Positions 54,512-63,884 of a DNA stretch of 64,000 nt are shown piece by piece. Position 1 is the first letter of the stretch. Every line of letters begins with the position of its first letter. Source of the stretch: Clostridiaceae bacterium BL-3 (GTDB lineage Bacteria; Bacillota; Clostridia; Clostridiales; Clostridiaceae); the NCBI GenBank assembly GCA_902809985.1, contig CADDXC010000001.1:62001-126000 (forward strand). The letters run 5' to 3'. Made by a program: the position numbers and the translations under genes. The notes under the pieces are model-generated. The model ran no database searches. It was not told where the DNA came from and saw only the letters and a list, made by a program, of their open reading frames with translations.

Positions 54512-55039
54512 ATGGCTAATAATGATTTGATAGAACAGATAGTTAATGAAGTTTTAAAAAATATAGGTTCTGATGGAGCTGGAAACAAAACGGCTCAAAA
54601 CAATTCATCTTCTTGTTCTACCGGGAATACTTTAAATGCAGAAAATGATTATCCGTTGAGCAAGAAAAGACCTGATCTTGTAAAGACCAAAACAGGTAAA
54701 AACATAAATGATATAAATATAGAGAATGTTTTAAATGGAAAGATAACTCCAGACGATATAAAGATAACTCCAGAAGTGCTTCTGTATCAAGCTCAGATAG
54801 CGGAATCAGTTGGAAGAAAACAGTTCGCACAAAATCTTAAAAGAGCAGCTGAACTCACAAAAGTTCCAGATGCCAGGGTTCTTGAAATATATGGAGCAAT
54901 GAGACCTCATAGATCGACAAAACAGGAACTTTTGGATATAGCTAAGGAACTTGAAAATGACTACGGTGCCAAGATAAATGCTTCACTTGTGAGAGAAGCA
55001 GCTGAAGTTTATGAAAAGAGAAATATGTTGAGAGCTTAG
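54512..55039 (+). CDS. pduE: Diol dehydratase small subunit
   Basis: A 175-residue gamma subunit with a second targeting-like helix (NNDLIEQIVNEVLKNI) and low-complexity linker before the conserved core (TPEVLLYQAQIAESVGRKQF, YGAMRPHRSTKQELLDIA). GGGGTG before 54512 fixes the start; GTG 54503 would lie within that site. Confidence 0.94.
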   Translation: MANNDLIEQIVNEVLKNIGSDGAGNKTAQNNSSSCSTGNTLNAENDYPLSKKRPDLVKTKTGKNINDINIENVLNGKITPDDIKITPEVLLYQAQIAESVGRKQFAQNLKRAAELTKVPDARVLEIYGAMRPHRSTKQELLDIAKELENDYGAKINASLVREAAEVYEKRNMLRA

Positions 55040-55051
55040 GCGGGTGATATG

Positions 55052-56890
55052 ATGAAATTTGTAGCAGGAGTTGATATAGGAAATTCCACTACTGAAGTTG
55101 CAATCGCGGATGTGGAAGACAAATTAGAGTTTAAAACAAGTAGTATAGGCAGGACTACAGGAATTAAAGGGACCCTGGATAATGTGGCGGGAATAATGAG
55201 AGCTCTGGAAGATGCTTGTCAAAATATACATATAAAGATAGAAAATTTAGATGTCATATGTATAAATGAAGCAACTCCGGTTATTGGAGATGTAGCTATG
55301 GAGACTATAACCGAAACGATCATTACAGAGTCTACCATGATAGGGCATAATCCGGATACCCCTGGAGGTATGGGAATAGGAGTTGGAAAAACCATATATT
55401 TAGATGAACTGAAAAACATGTCAGCAAATGAGCCTGTAATATGTGTAATTCCTAGAAAAGTTGATTTTGAAACTGCTGCAAATAGATTGAATGAGGCCTT
55501 TGACAATAATATTGATATCACTGCTGCCATAGTACAAGGTGATGATGGGGTCATAATAAACAATAGACTGAAAAAGCATATTCCTATTGTAGATGAAGTA
55601 TCTTATATAGATAAAGTTCCTATGGGAATGTTGGCAGCAGTAGAGGTTGCATCTCTTGGAAGGACTATAAAGGTGCTGTCAAATCCCTATGGACTGGCTA
55701 CAGTTTTTAAACTTTCGCCAGAGGAAACCAAACATGTTATTCCAATAGCAAGGGCCCTGATTGGAAATAGATCCGCCGTTGTAATAAGGACTCCTGAAGG
55801 AGATGTGAAAGAGAGAGTCATACCTGCCGGAAAATTGATACTTATGGGAGAAAAACAAAAAGAGCAGATTCCAATAGAAAATGGTTCAGAAACGATAATG
55901 AATGAATTGGAAAAATTATGGCCTATTAAAGATGTAACAGGTGAATCAGGAACCAATGTAGGCGGAATGTTGGAAAGAGTAAGACAGGTAATGAGCGAGC
56001 TTACAAGTCAGAGTATAGACAATGTGAAAATTCAGGATATTTTAGCTGTGGATACCTTTATACCTCAAAAAGTTCAAGGGGGAGTGGCCGGTGAATTCTC
56101 CCTTGAAAATGCGGTGGCACTGGCAGCCATGGTAAAAACCAGCAGGTTACCTATGGAGAGTATTGCTAAAAAATTGGAAAATGAAACCAAGGTAAAAGTT
56201 ATAATAGGCGGAGTTGAGGCAAATGTAGCAGTTAGGGGAGCGCTTACTACTCCGGGTACGGATAAACCATTGGTAATACTCGATATAGGAGGAGGTTCTA
56301 CAGATTCAGCCTATATAAGTGGAGAGGATAATATAAGATCCATTCATCATGCAGGAGCAGGTCAGATGGTTACAATGCTGATAAATTCAGAGTTGGGATT
56401 AGATGACGTGAGTTTAGCAGAGGATATAAAGAGATATCCTCTGGCTAAAGTTGAAAGTCTTTTTAATATAAGATATGAAGATGGAAATGTATGTTTTTAT
56501 CAAAATCAGCTGGATTCTTCTCTATTTGCGAGAAATGTAATTGTAAAAAGTGAAAATGATCTGATCCCAATTCCGACTAAGCATTCTATAGAGAAGATAA
56601 GAATGGTCAGGAGAGAATCCAAAGAAAAAGTATTTGTAACAAATATTAAAAGAGCTCTAAAGGATATAGCACCTGATCATAATATAAGATCTGTGGACTT
56701 TGTGGTGCTTGTGGGAGGATCTGCACTGGATTTTGAAATACCTGAAATGATATCCGATGAATTGTCCCATTATGGAGTAATATGCGGCAGCGGCAATATA
56801 CGGGGCCTTATGGGACCTAGAAATGCAGTAGCTACAGGTCTGGTAATTGCCTATTACCAGAATATACATTCTGATAAATCCAGAGGATAA
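55052..56890 (+). CDS. pduG: Diol dehydratase reactivase large subunit
   Basis: A 612-residue actin/Hsp70-like ATPase (DdrA type). Nucleotide-binding blocks GVDIGNSTTEVAIAD at the start and VILDIGGGSTDSAYISG in the second half. With PduH it swaps damaged cobalamin out of PduCDE. GGTGAT upstream fits the ATG at 55052 (55049 is adjacent). It follows pduE by 12 bp. Confidence 0.95.
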   Translation: MKFVAGVDIGNSTTEVAIADVEDKLEFKTSSIGRTTGIKGTLDNVAGIMRALEDACQNIHIKIENLDVICINEATPVIGDVAMETITETIITESTMIGHNPDTPGGMGIGVGKTIYLDELKNMSANEPVICVIPRKVDFETAANRLNEAFDNNIDITAAIVQGDDGVIINNRLKKHIPIVDEVSYIDKVPMGMLAAVEVASLGRTIKVLSNPYGLATVFKLSPEETKHVIPIARALIGNRSAVVIRTPEGDVKERVIPAGKLILMGEKQKEQIPIENGSETIMNELEKLWPIKDVTGESGTNVGGMLERVRQVMSELTSQSIDNVKIQDILAVDTFIPQKVQGGVAGEFSLENAVALAAMVKTSRLPMESIAKKLENETKVKVIIGGVEANVAVRGALTTPGTDKPLVILDIGGGSTDSAYISGEDNIRSIHHAGAGQMVTMLINSELGLDDVSLAEDIKRYPLAKVESLFNIRYEDGNVCFYQNQLDSSLFARNVIVKSENDLIPIPTKHSIEKIRMVRRESKEKVFVTNIKRALKDIAPDHNIRSVDFVVLVGGSALDFEIPEMISDELSHYGVICGSGNIRGLMGPRNAVATGLVIAYYQNIHSDKSRG

Positions 56891-56905
56891 AAGAGGTAGT
56901 TTGAT

Positions 56906-57349
56906 ATGATTGATAATGTAAGTGTAAATAGACCTTGTATAAATGTATGCCTGGATAATCCTGCAGAATCTCTTTTAAAAGAGATTCTCGCCGGGTTAGA
57001 AGAAGAGGGCATTCCCTATGAATTGAAAAATATGAATTTTACCCAGGATGAAATAATTAAAATTGCTTATGAGGTTTCTGAGGAATCTAGAATGGGAATA
57101 GCCATTGCATTGAAAAATGATAGAGTAGTACTCCATTATAGTAAGCTTAAAGAAAATCATCCTCTTATAGATATGAGGCTTGATTATTATGAAAAACGTA
57201 AAGCCAGGATAATTGGCTGTAATGCTGCCAGACTTTATAAAGTAATGCCTTTTAAATCCTTTGAAGATACAGATGAAAATCAATTGGGTCAGCAGGTAAA
57301 ATCAGCGGTTATTTCTGCTTTGAAGGACTTTAATTTGAATATTTCCTAA
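56906..57349 (+). CDS. pduH: Diol dehydratase reactivase small subunit
   Basis: A 147-residue DdrB-type protein resembling the PduD fold (LLKEILAGLEEEGIPYELK, MGIAIALKNDRVVLHYSKL, IIGCNAARLYKVMPF). It dissociates from PduG to take its place beside PduD during cofactor exchange. AAGAGGTAG ribosome-binding site. Confidence 0.92.
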   Translation: MIDNVSVNRPCINVCLDNPAESLLKEILAGLEEEGIPYELKNMNFTQDEIIKIAYEVSEESRMGIAIALKNDRVVLHYSKLKENHPLIDMRLDYYEKRKARIIGCNAARLYKVMPFKSFEDTDENQLGQQVKSAVISALKDFNLNIS

Positions 57350-57392
57350 AATTTTATGTAGTTACTCCATATGTAACAAGGGAGGGATTTTT

Positions 57393-58064
57393 ATGAATGG
57401 AGAGGCCCTTGGTATTATTGAAACTATTGGAATGGCTGCGGCAATAGAAGCTGCAGATAGTTGTGTAAAATCAGCAAATGTAACTCTTATAGGTTACGAA
57501 CTGACCAGAGGGAGAGGCCTTGTAACAATTAAGATAAAGGGAGATGTGGGAGCGGTTAAAGCTGCAATCAACGCAGCAAAGGTAAGTGCAGGTAAGGTCA
57601 ACGGTGTCTATTCTACTCTTGTTATACCAAGGCCTGCTGAAAATTTAGATAGTATTATAGAATCAAAAGAAACAGTGGGGCTTGAAAAAAAACGTGAAAA
57701 AGTTGAGGATGAGGATACAGATTCTCAAGTAAAAATAGGACAGAATGAAAAATTGGAAAATTCTAATTCACAGAAACCTCATTTGAGTGAAAAAAATGGA
57801 GATATCCAGAAAGAAGCTAATCTGAGTGAAGAAATTGAAGAGGAAGGTTCCACTGACGTAGTTGAGGAAACTGTACCTGAAAGGAAGCAGACTGTTAAAG
57901 TTCAAAATGATGATTCCTCCAAGGAAAAGAAAAATGAAGAAGATAATAAGGAAGTATGCAATATATGCCATGATCCTCAATGCCCTAGGAGAAAGGGACA
58001 GCCGAGAAATCTGTGTATTCACTATAAAAATCATGGAAAGGCGATAGAGAATGATGGAAACTAA
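57393..58064 (+). CDS. pduK: Shell protein PduK-type (BMC domain with Cys-containing tail)
   Basis: A 223-residue protein: a BMC domain (about 1-90; GEALGIIETIGMAAAIEAAD, SANVTLIGYELTRGRGLVTI), a long acidic, Lys/Glu-rich low-complexity linker (about 95-190), and a short Cys-rich end CNICHDPQCPRRKGQPRNLC that may bind a metal or Fe-S cluster. This is the PduK arrangement. GGGAGGGA ribosome-binding site; its end overlaps the next gene by 14 bp. Confidence 0.9.
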   Translation: MNGEALGIIETIGMAAAIEAADSCVKSANVTLIGYELTRGRGLVTIKIKGDVGAVKAAINAAKVSAGKVNGVYSTLVIPRPAENLDSIIESKETVGLEKKREKVEDEDTDSQVKIGQNEKLENSNSQKPHLSEKNGDIQKEANLSEEIEEEGSTDVVEETVPERKQTVKVQNDDSSKEKKNEEDNKEVCNICHDPQCPRRKGQPRNLCIHYKNHGKAIENDGN

Positions 58065-58887
58065 TATGTTAAAGCAGGCCAATTCATTTATTATGGAAAT
58101 GGAGAAATCATTTAAAAGTCCTAATAAGATTCATGTAGATCAAAATTTAAAAGTTGGGGTGGATTTAGGGACTTCTAATATTGTGATAACAGTTCTGGAC
58201 GAAAATAATAGACCTGTTACTGGGGAACTGTATTCCGCCAATGTGGTAAGGGACGGTATAGTGGTTGAATATTTGAATGCTGTGAATATACTTAGAAAAT
58301 TAAAGGGAAAGCTAGAGGTTGTTTTAGATAGAAAGCTGGAATATGCTGCTACAGCTATACCACCGGGAATAAGTTCCGGAAATACGAAGGTTATTGCAAA
58401 TGTAGTTGAGGCCGCTGATTTTATAGTTACCAATATAATAGATGAACCCACTGCAGCTTCTAATGTTTTGAAGATAAGAGATGGTGCAGTAGTGGATGTA
58501 GGAGGAGGAACTACTGGAATATCAGTATTAAAAGATGGCAAAGTGGTACATTCAGCAGATGAACCTACAGGAGGACATCATTTGAGCTTAGTTGTATCCG
58601 GAGCACTTCATATGGATTATGAAGAGGCAGAAAAATATAAGATAAACGAGGAAAATTATGATGAGGTATTTGCTCTAGTCAGACCGGTAATTGAAAAAAT
58701 GGCGGATATAGTATTGAAAAATATTGAAGGATATGATGTGAGCACTATATACCTGGTGGGGGGGACTTGTTGTTTAAAAAATATAGAGAGTATATTTAAA
58801 AAATATACTGGTATAGAAACTATTAAGCCATATAATCCTCTTCTTGTAACGCCTATGGGAATAGCTATGAATGATATCAAGAAGTAA
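58051..58887 (+). CDS. eutJ: EutJ-family actin-like chaperone
   Basis: A 278-residue Hsp70/actin-fold protein of the EutJ family: LKVGVDLGTSNIVITVLD (phosphate 1), the conserved IIDEPTAASNVL, VVDVGGGTTGISVL (phosphate 2) and STIYLVGGTCCLKNIE (adenosine). EutJ is normally part of ethanolamine loci and thought to help fold or load microcompartment enzymes. It overlaps pduK by 14 bp; MLKQA at 58066 is a possible alternative start. Confidence 0.88.
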   Translation: MMETNMLKQANSFIMEMEKSFKSPNKIHVDQNLKVGVDLGTSNIVITVLDENNRPVTGELYSANVVRDGIVVEYLNAVNILRKLKGKLEVVLDRKLEYAATAIPPGISSGNTKVIANVVEAADFIVTNIIDEPTAASNVLKIRDGAVVDVGGGTTGISVLKDGKVVHSADEPTGGHHLSLVVSGALHMDYEEAEKYKINEENYDEVFALVRPVIEKMADIVLKNIEGYDVSTIYLVGGTCCLKNIESIFKKYTGIETIKPYNPLLVTPMGIAMNDIKK

Positions 58888-58922
58888 GTATAGCTGTCAG
58901 CTTATATAAGTGGGGTGAATAA

Positions 58923-59729
58923 ATGGATATAAAAGATTTGCTAAGGCCTATGGTTGCCCAAATTATGAATATGTTAAATAGGAGAATATTGTTGTTTATA
59001 TCAGGAGGAGCGGTAAATATAAAGGATATATTTGAGATGCTGGCCTCTATGAGTATATTGCAGTACGATATAGTAATGACAGAATCTGCAAAAAGGGTAA
59101 TACCACAAAAATATGTGGATGCTCTCAATGGAAAACTGATAGAATGTAAAGAAGAACTGACTAATGCAGTGAGAGAAGATGATCTGGTTTTGATACCGGT
59201 GATGACTAGAAATACACTGGCAAAATGTGCAGTTGGCATAGAGGATAATTTGGTTACCCTGGGAATAGCCGAAGCTCTTATGATGGATAGGGAAATCATT
59301 GCTGTATCAGACAGTTTTGATCCTCAGAATTCTAAGAATGTAGGTTTAGGATTAAGTAGAAATGAAGCATATAATAGATTTATATTGAGCTACAGAGATA
59401 ATTTGTCCAGCTTGGGAGTTGATTTTATTGAGGGAGATCAGCTTGGTGGAACTTTAAAGAGCAAATTTCTCCTTTTAAATGATTCGTCTGCAGGTAGTCA
59501 GGAAAAGAAGACTGCATCCAATACGGAGGTTAAGGATAAAAATATAACTGACCATAATATACCAAAACCCTGTGGAAAAAATAAAATATTATCCGATGTT
59601 GTAACTGCGAAAGATATTTTAGCTAATATGGATAATTCAAGGGAAATTTATATAAAGCAAGGGTCATTGATAACTCCTCTGGCGAAAGATTATGTGGACA
59701 ATAATAATATAGTTATAAAATATTATTGA
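58923..59729 (+). CDS. Microcompartment-associated flavoprotein (PF02441-like)
   Basis: A 268-residue protein whose first 180 residues look like the flavoprotein domain of the Dfp/UbiX type (ILLFISGGAVNIKDIFEML, MTESAKRVIP, DDLVLIPVMTRNTLAKCAVG, GIAEALMMDREIIAV). A polar linker and a C-terminal segment (DVVTAKDILANMDNSREIYI) follow. Genes like this occur in some Firmicutes microcompartment loci, but not in the Salmonella pdu operon; a flavin-dependent role in cofactor recycling is inference. GGGGTGAATAA ribosome-binding site. Confidence 0.75.
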   Translation: MDIKDLLRPMVAQIMNMLNRRILLFISGGAVNIKDIFEMLASMSILQYDIVMTESAKRVIPQKYVDALNGKLIECKEELTNAVREDDLVLIPVMTRNTLAKCAVGIEDNLVTLGIAEALMMDREIIAVSDSFDPQNSKNVGLGLSRNEAYNRFILSYRDNLSSLGVDFIEGDQLGGTLKSKFLLLNDSSAGSQEKKTASNTEVKDKNITDHNIPKPCGKNKILSDVVTAKDILANMDNSREIYIKQGSLITPLAKDYVDNNNIVIKYY

Positions 59730-59759
59730 TCACCTGAATTTTAAGAAAGAGGGATGAGC

Positions 59760-60035
59760 ATGTATTTAGCTAAAGTAGTTGGAAATGTTGTTTCTACTCA
59801 AAAAAATGAAAAATTGGTTGGAAGTAAACTGCTTATTATAAAAAAAATAGATGAAAATGAAAATATAATAGGAGAACCTGTGGTGGCTATAGATACAGTA
59901 GGAGCTGGAATTAATGAAATTGTCATTGTGGTTACGGGAAGTGGAGCTAGGAATGCCAGCGAGTCGGGAAGTGATATACCGGCAGATGCGTCTATCGTCG
60001 GGATTGTAGATGAGGTGGAGTGGAACAAACACTGA
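59760..60035 (+). CDS. pduN: Shell pentamer (vertex) protein PduN
   Basis: A 91-residue EutN/CcmL-type protein (MYLAKVVGNVVSTQKNEKLV, then GSGARNASESGSDIPADASIVGIVDEVEW) that closes the icosahedral vertices. AGAGGG (59748-59753) at six bases from the 59760 ATG supports this start, two codons inside the longer frame. Confidence 0.94.
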   Translation: MYLAKVVGNVVSTQKNEKLVGSKLLIIKKIDENENIIGEPVVAIDTVGAGINEIVIVVTGSGARNASESGSDIPADASIVGIVDEVEWNKH

Positions 60036-60078
60036 TGTATTTGCCTTTTTTAAAATGGCATTTTAGGTGGTGATTGGT

Positions 60079-61101
60079 ATGAAGATATACACTAAAACTG
60101 GTGACAAGGGAAGTACCAGTTTGGTGGGTGGAGAGAGAACAAACAAATATGATCTTAGAGTGTGGGCCTACGGGAGTATAGATGAGGCAAATTCATCTAT
60201 TGGTCTTGCTAGAGCTTGCATGGAAGATGAGAATTTAAAGGGCAAACTTTTAAAAATACAAAAAACTCTCTTTGAGGTTGCAGCAGAATTGGCATCGCTG
60301 GGAACTAAAAATTATAGGTCCAGGATAGAAGAGGAGGATGTTGTATTTTTAGAAGATACTATAGATGAACTGGATAGAATGCGTCCTGTACAAAATGGAT
60401 TTATAGTACCAGGTGGTACTGTGGAATCTGCTCATCTTGATGTGGCTAGAACAGATGTGAGAAGGGCAGAAAGATATATATCAGAACTCAGAAATCATTA
60501 TGAAGTAAATGACAGCTTGCAAAAATATGTAAATAGGTTATCTGATGCTATATATGCTGTAGCTAGGTATTTCGACTATAAGGATATTTTAAAAAAGACA
60601 GAAGAGAAGCTAACTAGCTTAAACAGTGGCGAGAAAATCGACCGCAGAGGCAATCCCCAAAAAAACTTGCTGACAAATACAGTACTTAACAGGGAGACTG
60701 CTGAATATATAGCCGGGAAATGCATAGAAAAATCTTATGATATAGGTGTACCAATGGTAATATGTATTGTAGATTTTGACGGTAATGTGATACTGCTGGA
60801 GCGAATGGATAACTCTCTTTTAATAAGCTTGAAAGTTGCTTTTAAAAAAGCATATACGGCTGCAGCTCTTAAAAGCCCTACAGGAGAACTATATAAGGCA
60901 TTACTGCCAGGAGGAGAGTTCTATGGGCTTAATAACGATGAAAACATAATAACTTTTGCAGGGGGATTTCCTTTAAAAATAGATGGGCATATTGTAGGAG
61001 CTATAGGAGTAAGCGGGGGTACAGTAGATGAAGATACCAGCGTTTCAAAATATGGAGTAGAAGTTTTTGAGGAGGTAGTAAAGTATGGAATTAAAAGGTA
61101 A
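60079..61101 (+). CDS. pduO: Cob(I)alamin adenosyltransferase PduO with C-terminal HbpS/GlcG domain
   Basis: A 340-residue two-domain PduO. Residues 1-185 are the ATP:cob(I)alamin adenosyltransferase (KIYTKTGDKGSTSLVGGER, RTDVRRAERYISEL), making the coenzyme needed by PduCDE. Residues about 200-340 are the DUF336 (GlcG/HbpS) haem- or cobalamin-binding-type domain. ATG 60079 chosen over GTG 60067, which lies in the GGTGGTG site. It overlaps pduP by 17 bp. Confidence 0.94.
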   Translation: MKIYTKTGDKGSTSLVGGERTNKYDLRVWAYGSIDEANSSIGLARACMEDENLKGKLLKIQKTLFEVAAELASLGTKNYRSRIEEEDVVFLEDTIDELDRMRPVQNGFIVPGGTVESAHLDVARTDVRRAERYISELRNHYEVNDSLQKYVNRLSDAIYAVARYFDYKDILKKTEEKLTSLNSGEKIDRRGNPQKNLLTNTVLNRETAEYIAGKCIEKSYDIGVPMVICIVDFDGNVILLERMDNSLLISLKVAFKKAYTAAALKSPTGELYKALLPGGEFYGLNNDENIITFAGGFPLKIDGHIVGAIGVSGGTVDEDTSVSKYGVEVFEEVVKYGIKR

Positions 61102-62494
61102 TGATTTATCCCTGATAATAGAAAAAGTGTTAAAAGAGTTAAATGAAAAAGATACTAAAGAGAAAGTCAGCGATGGAGTATTTAAGACTATGGATGAAGC
61201 TATAGAAGCAGCTTATGAGGCTCAAAAGGTTTATCAGAAATATACTCTTGAACAGCGTGAAAAATTGATAAGTTCTATGAAAAAAGCACTGCTGGAAAAT
61301 GCGATGAATATAGCTAATCTCTGTGTAAAAGAATCAGGAATGGGCAGAGTCGATCATAAGTATTTGAAATTAAAGCTGGTGGCTGAAAAAACCCAGGGTA
61401 CAGAAATTCTGAAGACTGAAGCTTATACGGGCGATAAGGGTCTTACATTGGTTGAACGGGGTGCTTTTGGAGTGATAGGATCTATAACTCCGTCTACTAA
61501 CCCTGCTGCTACAGTTGCCTGCAATGCAATATGCATGCTGGCAGGAGGAAACACGGTGGTATTTTCACCACATCCAGGTGCATTTAAGTCATCTATAGAA
61601 ACTATGAAAGTTTTAAATAAAGCTATAAAGGAAGCAGGAGGACCGGACAATTTACTCACTGCTGTTGCAAAACCTTCACTTGAAAATACCAATGTACTTT
61701 TAAAGGATAAGAGAATAAGAATGCTTGTTGCTACAGGTGGACCTGGAATAGTAAGAATGGTACTGTCTTCAGGTAAAAAAGCTATAGGTGCTGGGGCAGG
61801 AAACCCTCCTGTTGTAGTTGACGAAACCGCAGATATTAAAAAAGCAGCCAAGGATATAATATCAGGGTGCAGTTTTGATAACAATTTACCTTGCATAGCA
61901 GAAAAAGAAGCTTTGGTAGTTGAGGATGTATATGAACAGCTTATTGAGTATATGAAGGAAAATAGGGCGGTTTATGAGATAAACGATACTCAGGCAGATA
62001 AATTGGTTAGAAAGGTTTTAAATCAGGATAGCAAAACCGGCCAATATTCTATAAATAAAACTTTTGTTGGCAAAAGTGCTAAATATCTTCTTGATAGCAT
62101 AGGTGAAAGAGCTTCGGATGAAACGGAATGTTTGATTTACAGAACTGAAAATCGTCATCCATTTGTACAGTTGGAATTGATGATGCCTATACTGCCAATA
62201 GTTAAAACAAAAGATTTTAAAGAGGCATTAAAACTGGCCGTAGAAGATGAGCATGGTAACAGACATACCGCTATAATGCATTCCAAGAATATAGATAATT
62301 TGACTGAAATGGCAAGAAAAATAGATACTACCATATTTGTTAAAAATGCACCTTCTTATGCAGGCATAGGTTTTGGAGGAGAGGGTTATACAACTTATAC
62401 TATAGCAGGACCTACAGGTGAGGGGCTTACGAATGCTGTTTCCTTTACTAGAATAAGAAGATGCTCTATGGTGGATTCATTTAGAATAGTTTAA
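61085..62494 (+). CDS. pduP: CoA-acylating propionaldehyde dehydrogenase
   Basis: A 469-residue aldehyde dehydrogenase that converts propionaldehyde to propionyl-CoA with NAD+. The N-terminal helix (NDLSLIIEKVLKELNEK) is an encapsulation peptide; the core has GSITPSTNPAATVACNAI, the cofactor region VATGGPGIVRMV and the catalytic Cys of FDNNLPCIAEKEALVV. Coupled by overlap to pduO. Confidence 0.95.
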   Translation: MELKGNDLSLIIEKVLKELNEKDTKEKVSDGVFKTMDEAIEAAYEAQKVYQKYTLEQREKLISSMKKALLENAMNIANLCVKESGMGRVDHKYLKLKLVAEKTQGTEILKTEAYTGDKGLTLVERGAFGVIGSITPSTNPAATVACNAICMLAGGNTVVFSPHPGAFKSSIETMKVLNKAIKEAGGPDNLLTAVAKPSLENTNVLLKDKRIRMLVATGGPGIVRMVLSSGKKAIGAGAGNPPVVVDETADIKKAAKDIISGCSFDNNLPCIAEKEALVVEDVYEQLIEYMKENRAVYEINDTQADKLVRKVLNQDSKTGQYSINKTFVGKSAKYLLDSIGERASDETECLIYRTENRHPFVQLELMMPILPIVKTKDFKEALKLAVEDEHGNRHTAIMHSKNIDNLTEMARKIDTTIFVKNAPSYAGIGFGGEGYTTYTIAGPTGEGLTNAVSFTRIRRCSMVDSFRIV

Positions 62495-62534
62495 ATAAGT
62501 CTATATTAGGATCCTTGGGGGAAAGAGAGGTGTA

Positions 62535-63884
62535 ATGTTGGATTTATTAAATAAGATTAAAGAAGCAGGTATTATAGGTGCTGGAGGAGCAGGATTTCCA
62601 ACTTATATCAAGCTAAATTGTAAAGTTGAGTATTTTATAATAAATGGTCTGGAATGTGAGCCACTTTTGCAATCAGATAAATATTTAATGAGAAATAAAA
62701 GCGATGAGATAGTGAGTACAGCGGAGAAGATAGGTGATAAAATTGAAGCTGTACACATTGTAATAGGTTTAAAGGAAGAGTACTATGATGAAATCCGTGC
62801 TCTTAGAGAATCCATAGAAAAGCTGAATTCTAAAGTAGAACTTCATTTAAGCAGTGCTTTTTATCCTGCAGGAGATGAACAGACGCTTGTTTATGAAGTA
62901 ACGGGCAGAACAATACCTCCTGGAGGAATCCCTTTAAATGTAGGTGCAGTGGTATCAAACGTGGGAACGGTATTTAATATATTTGAAGCTATACAGGATA
63001 AACCAGTTATATATAAATTTGTAACTGTCATAGGAGAGGTATATAACCCTTCAATTATCAAAGTTCCAATAGGTACATCGGTTAAAGAGTGCATTGAAAA
63101 ATGCGGCGGAACTACCGTAGATGATTATGTGGTTATAATGGGCGGACCTATGATGGGAAAATTACTTTCAGAAGAATCATTCGAAAATAGGGTTATTACC
63201 AAAACAGATGGTGCAGTTCTTGTAATTCCAGCGGATCACTATTTAGCTCAGAGAGAAAAGATGACTATAAAACATATGAAAAATCAGGCTAAATCAGCTT
63301 GCATACAATGTCATTATTGTACTGATATGTGTCCTAGATTTTTAATTGGACATCCGATTCATCCTCATAAGATAATGAGAGCTGTTGCGTTGAGCGAGGA
63401 TAATGATGAATTGTTTAAGGAAGCACTCATATGTTGTGAATGCGGTATTTGCGAATTATATGCTTGTCCAATGGGACTGTCTCCTAAACGTATAAATGTA
63501 TACTTTAAGGGAAAGTTAAGAGAAAAAGGTATAAAATGGAAAAATGTTACGAATATATTTGAAGGACATGTTCTCAGAGATTACAGGAAAGTACCTACAA
63601 AAAGGTTGATATCAAGATTGGCATTGAACAAATATGTAGATCAGCAAATTGAAGAAGGGGAAGAAATAAGTCCCGAAGAAGTGAGTATTCCATTAAAGCA
63701 GGGAATAGGAGCACCGGCTTCTCCTGTGGTAAAAACGGGAGATAAGGTTGAAAAAGGACAGCTGATTGGAAAAATAGAAGAGGGTAAAATGGGTTCAAAC
63801 GTACATGCCAGCGTTGACGGTGAAGTTATTGAAGTAGGTCAAAATGTAGTCATAAAGACTATGCAAGTTGAGGTGATACCATGA
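62535..63884 (+). CDS. pduS: Cobalamin reductase PduS (RnfC/NuoF-like)
   Basis: A 449-residue flavo-iron-sulfur protein. The N-terminal NuoF-type FMN/NADH fold begins IGAGGAGFPTYIKLN; two ferredoxin motifs CIQCHYCTDMCPR and CCECGICELYACP follow; the C-terminal part has a SLBB/biotinyl-like barrel. It reduces cob(II)alamin for PduO or recycles NAD inside the shell. Its stop overlaps the pduT start (ATGA). Confidence 0.94.
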   Translation: MLDLLNKIKEAGIIGAGGAGFPTYIKLNCKVEYFIINGLECEPLLQSDKYLMRNKSDEIVSTAEKIGDKIEAVHIVIGLKEEYYDEIRALRESIEKLNSKVELHLSSAFYPAGDEQTLVYEVTGRTIPPGGIPLNVGAVVSNVGTVFNIFEAIQDKPVIYKFVTVIGEVYNPSIIKVPIGTSVKECIEKCGGTTVDDYVVIMGGPMMGKLLSEESFENRVITKTDGAVLVIPADHYLAQREKMTIKHMKNQAKSACIQCHYCTDMCPRFLIGHPIHPHKIMRAVALSEDNDELFKEALICCECGICELYACPMGLSPKRINVYFKGKLREKGIKWKNVTNIFEGHVLRDYRKVPTKRLISRLALNKYVDQQIEEGEEISPEEVSIPLKQGIGAPASPVVKTGDKVEKGQLIGKIEEGKMGSNVHASVDGEVIEVGQNVVIKTMQVEVIP

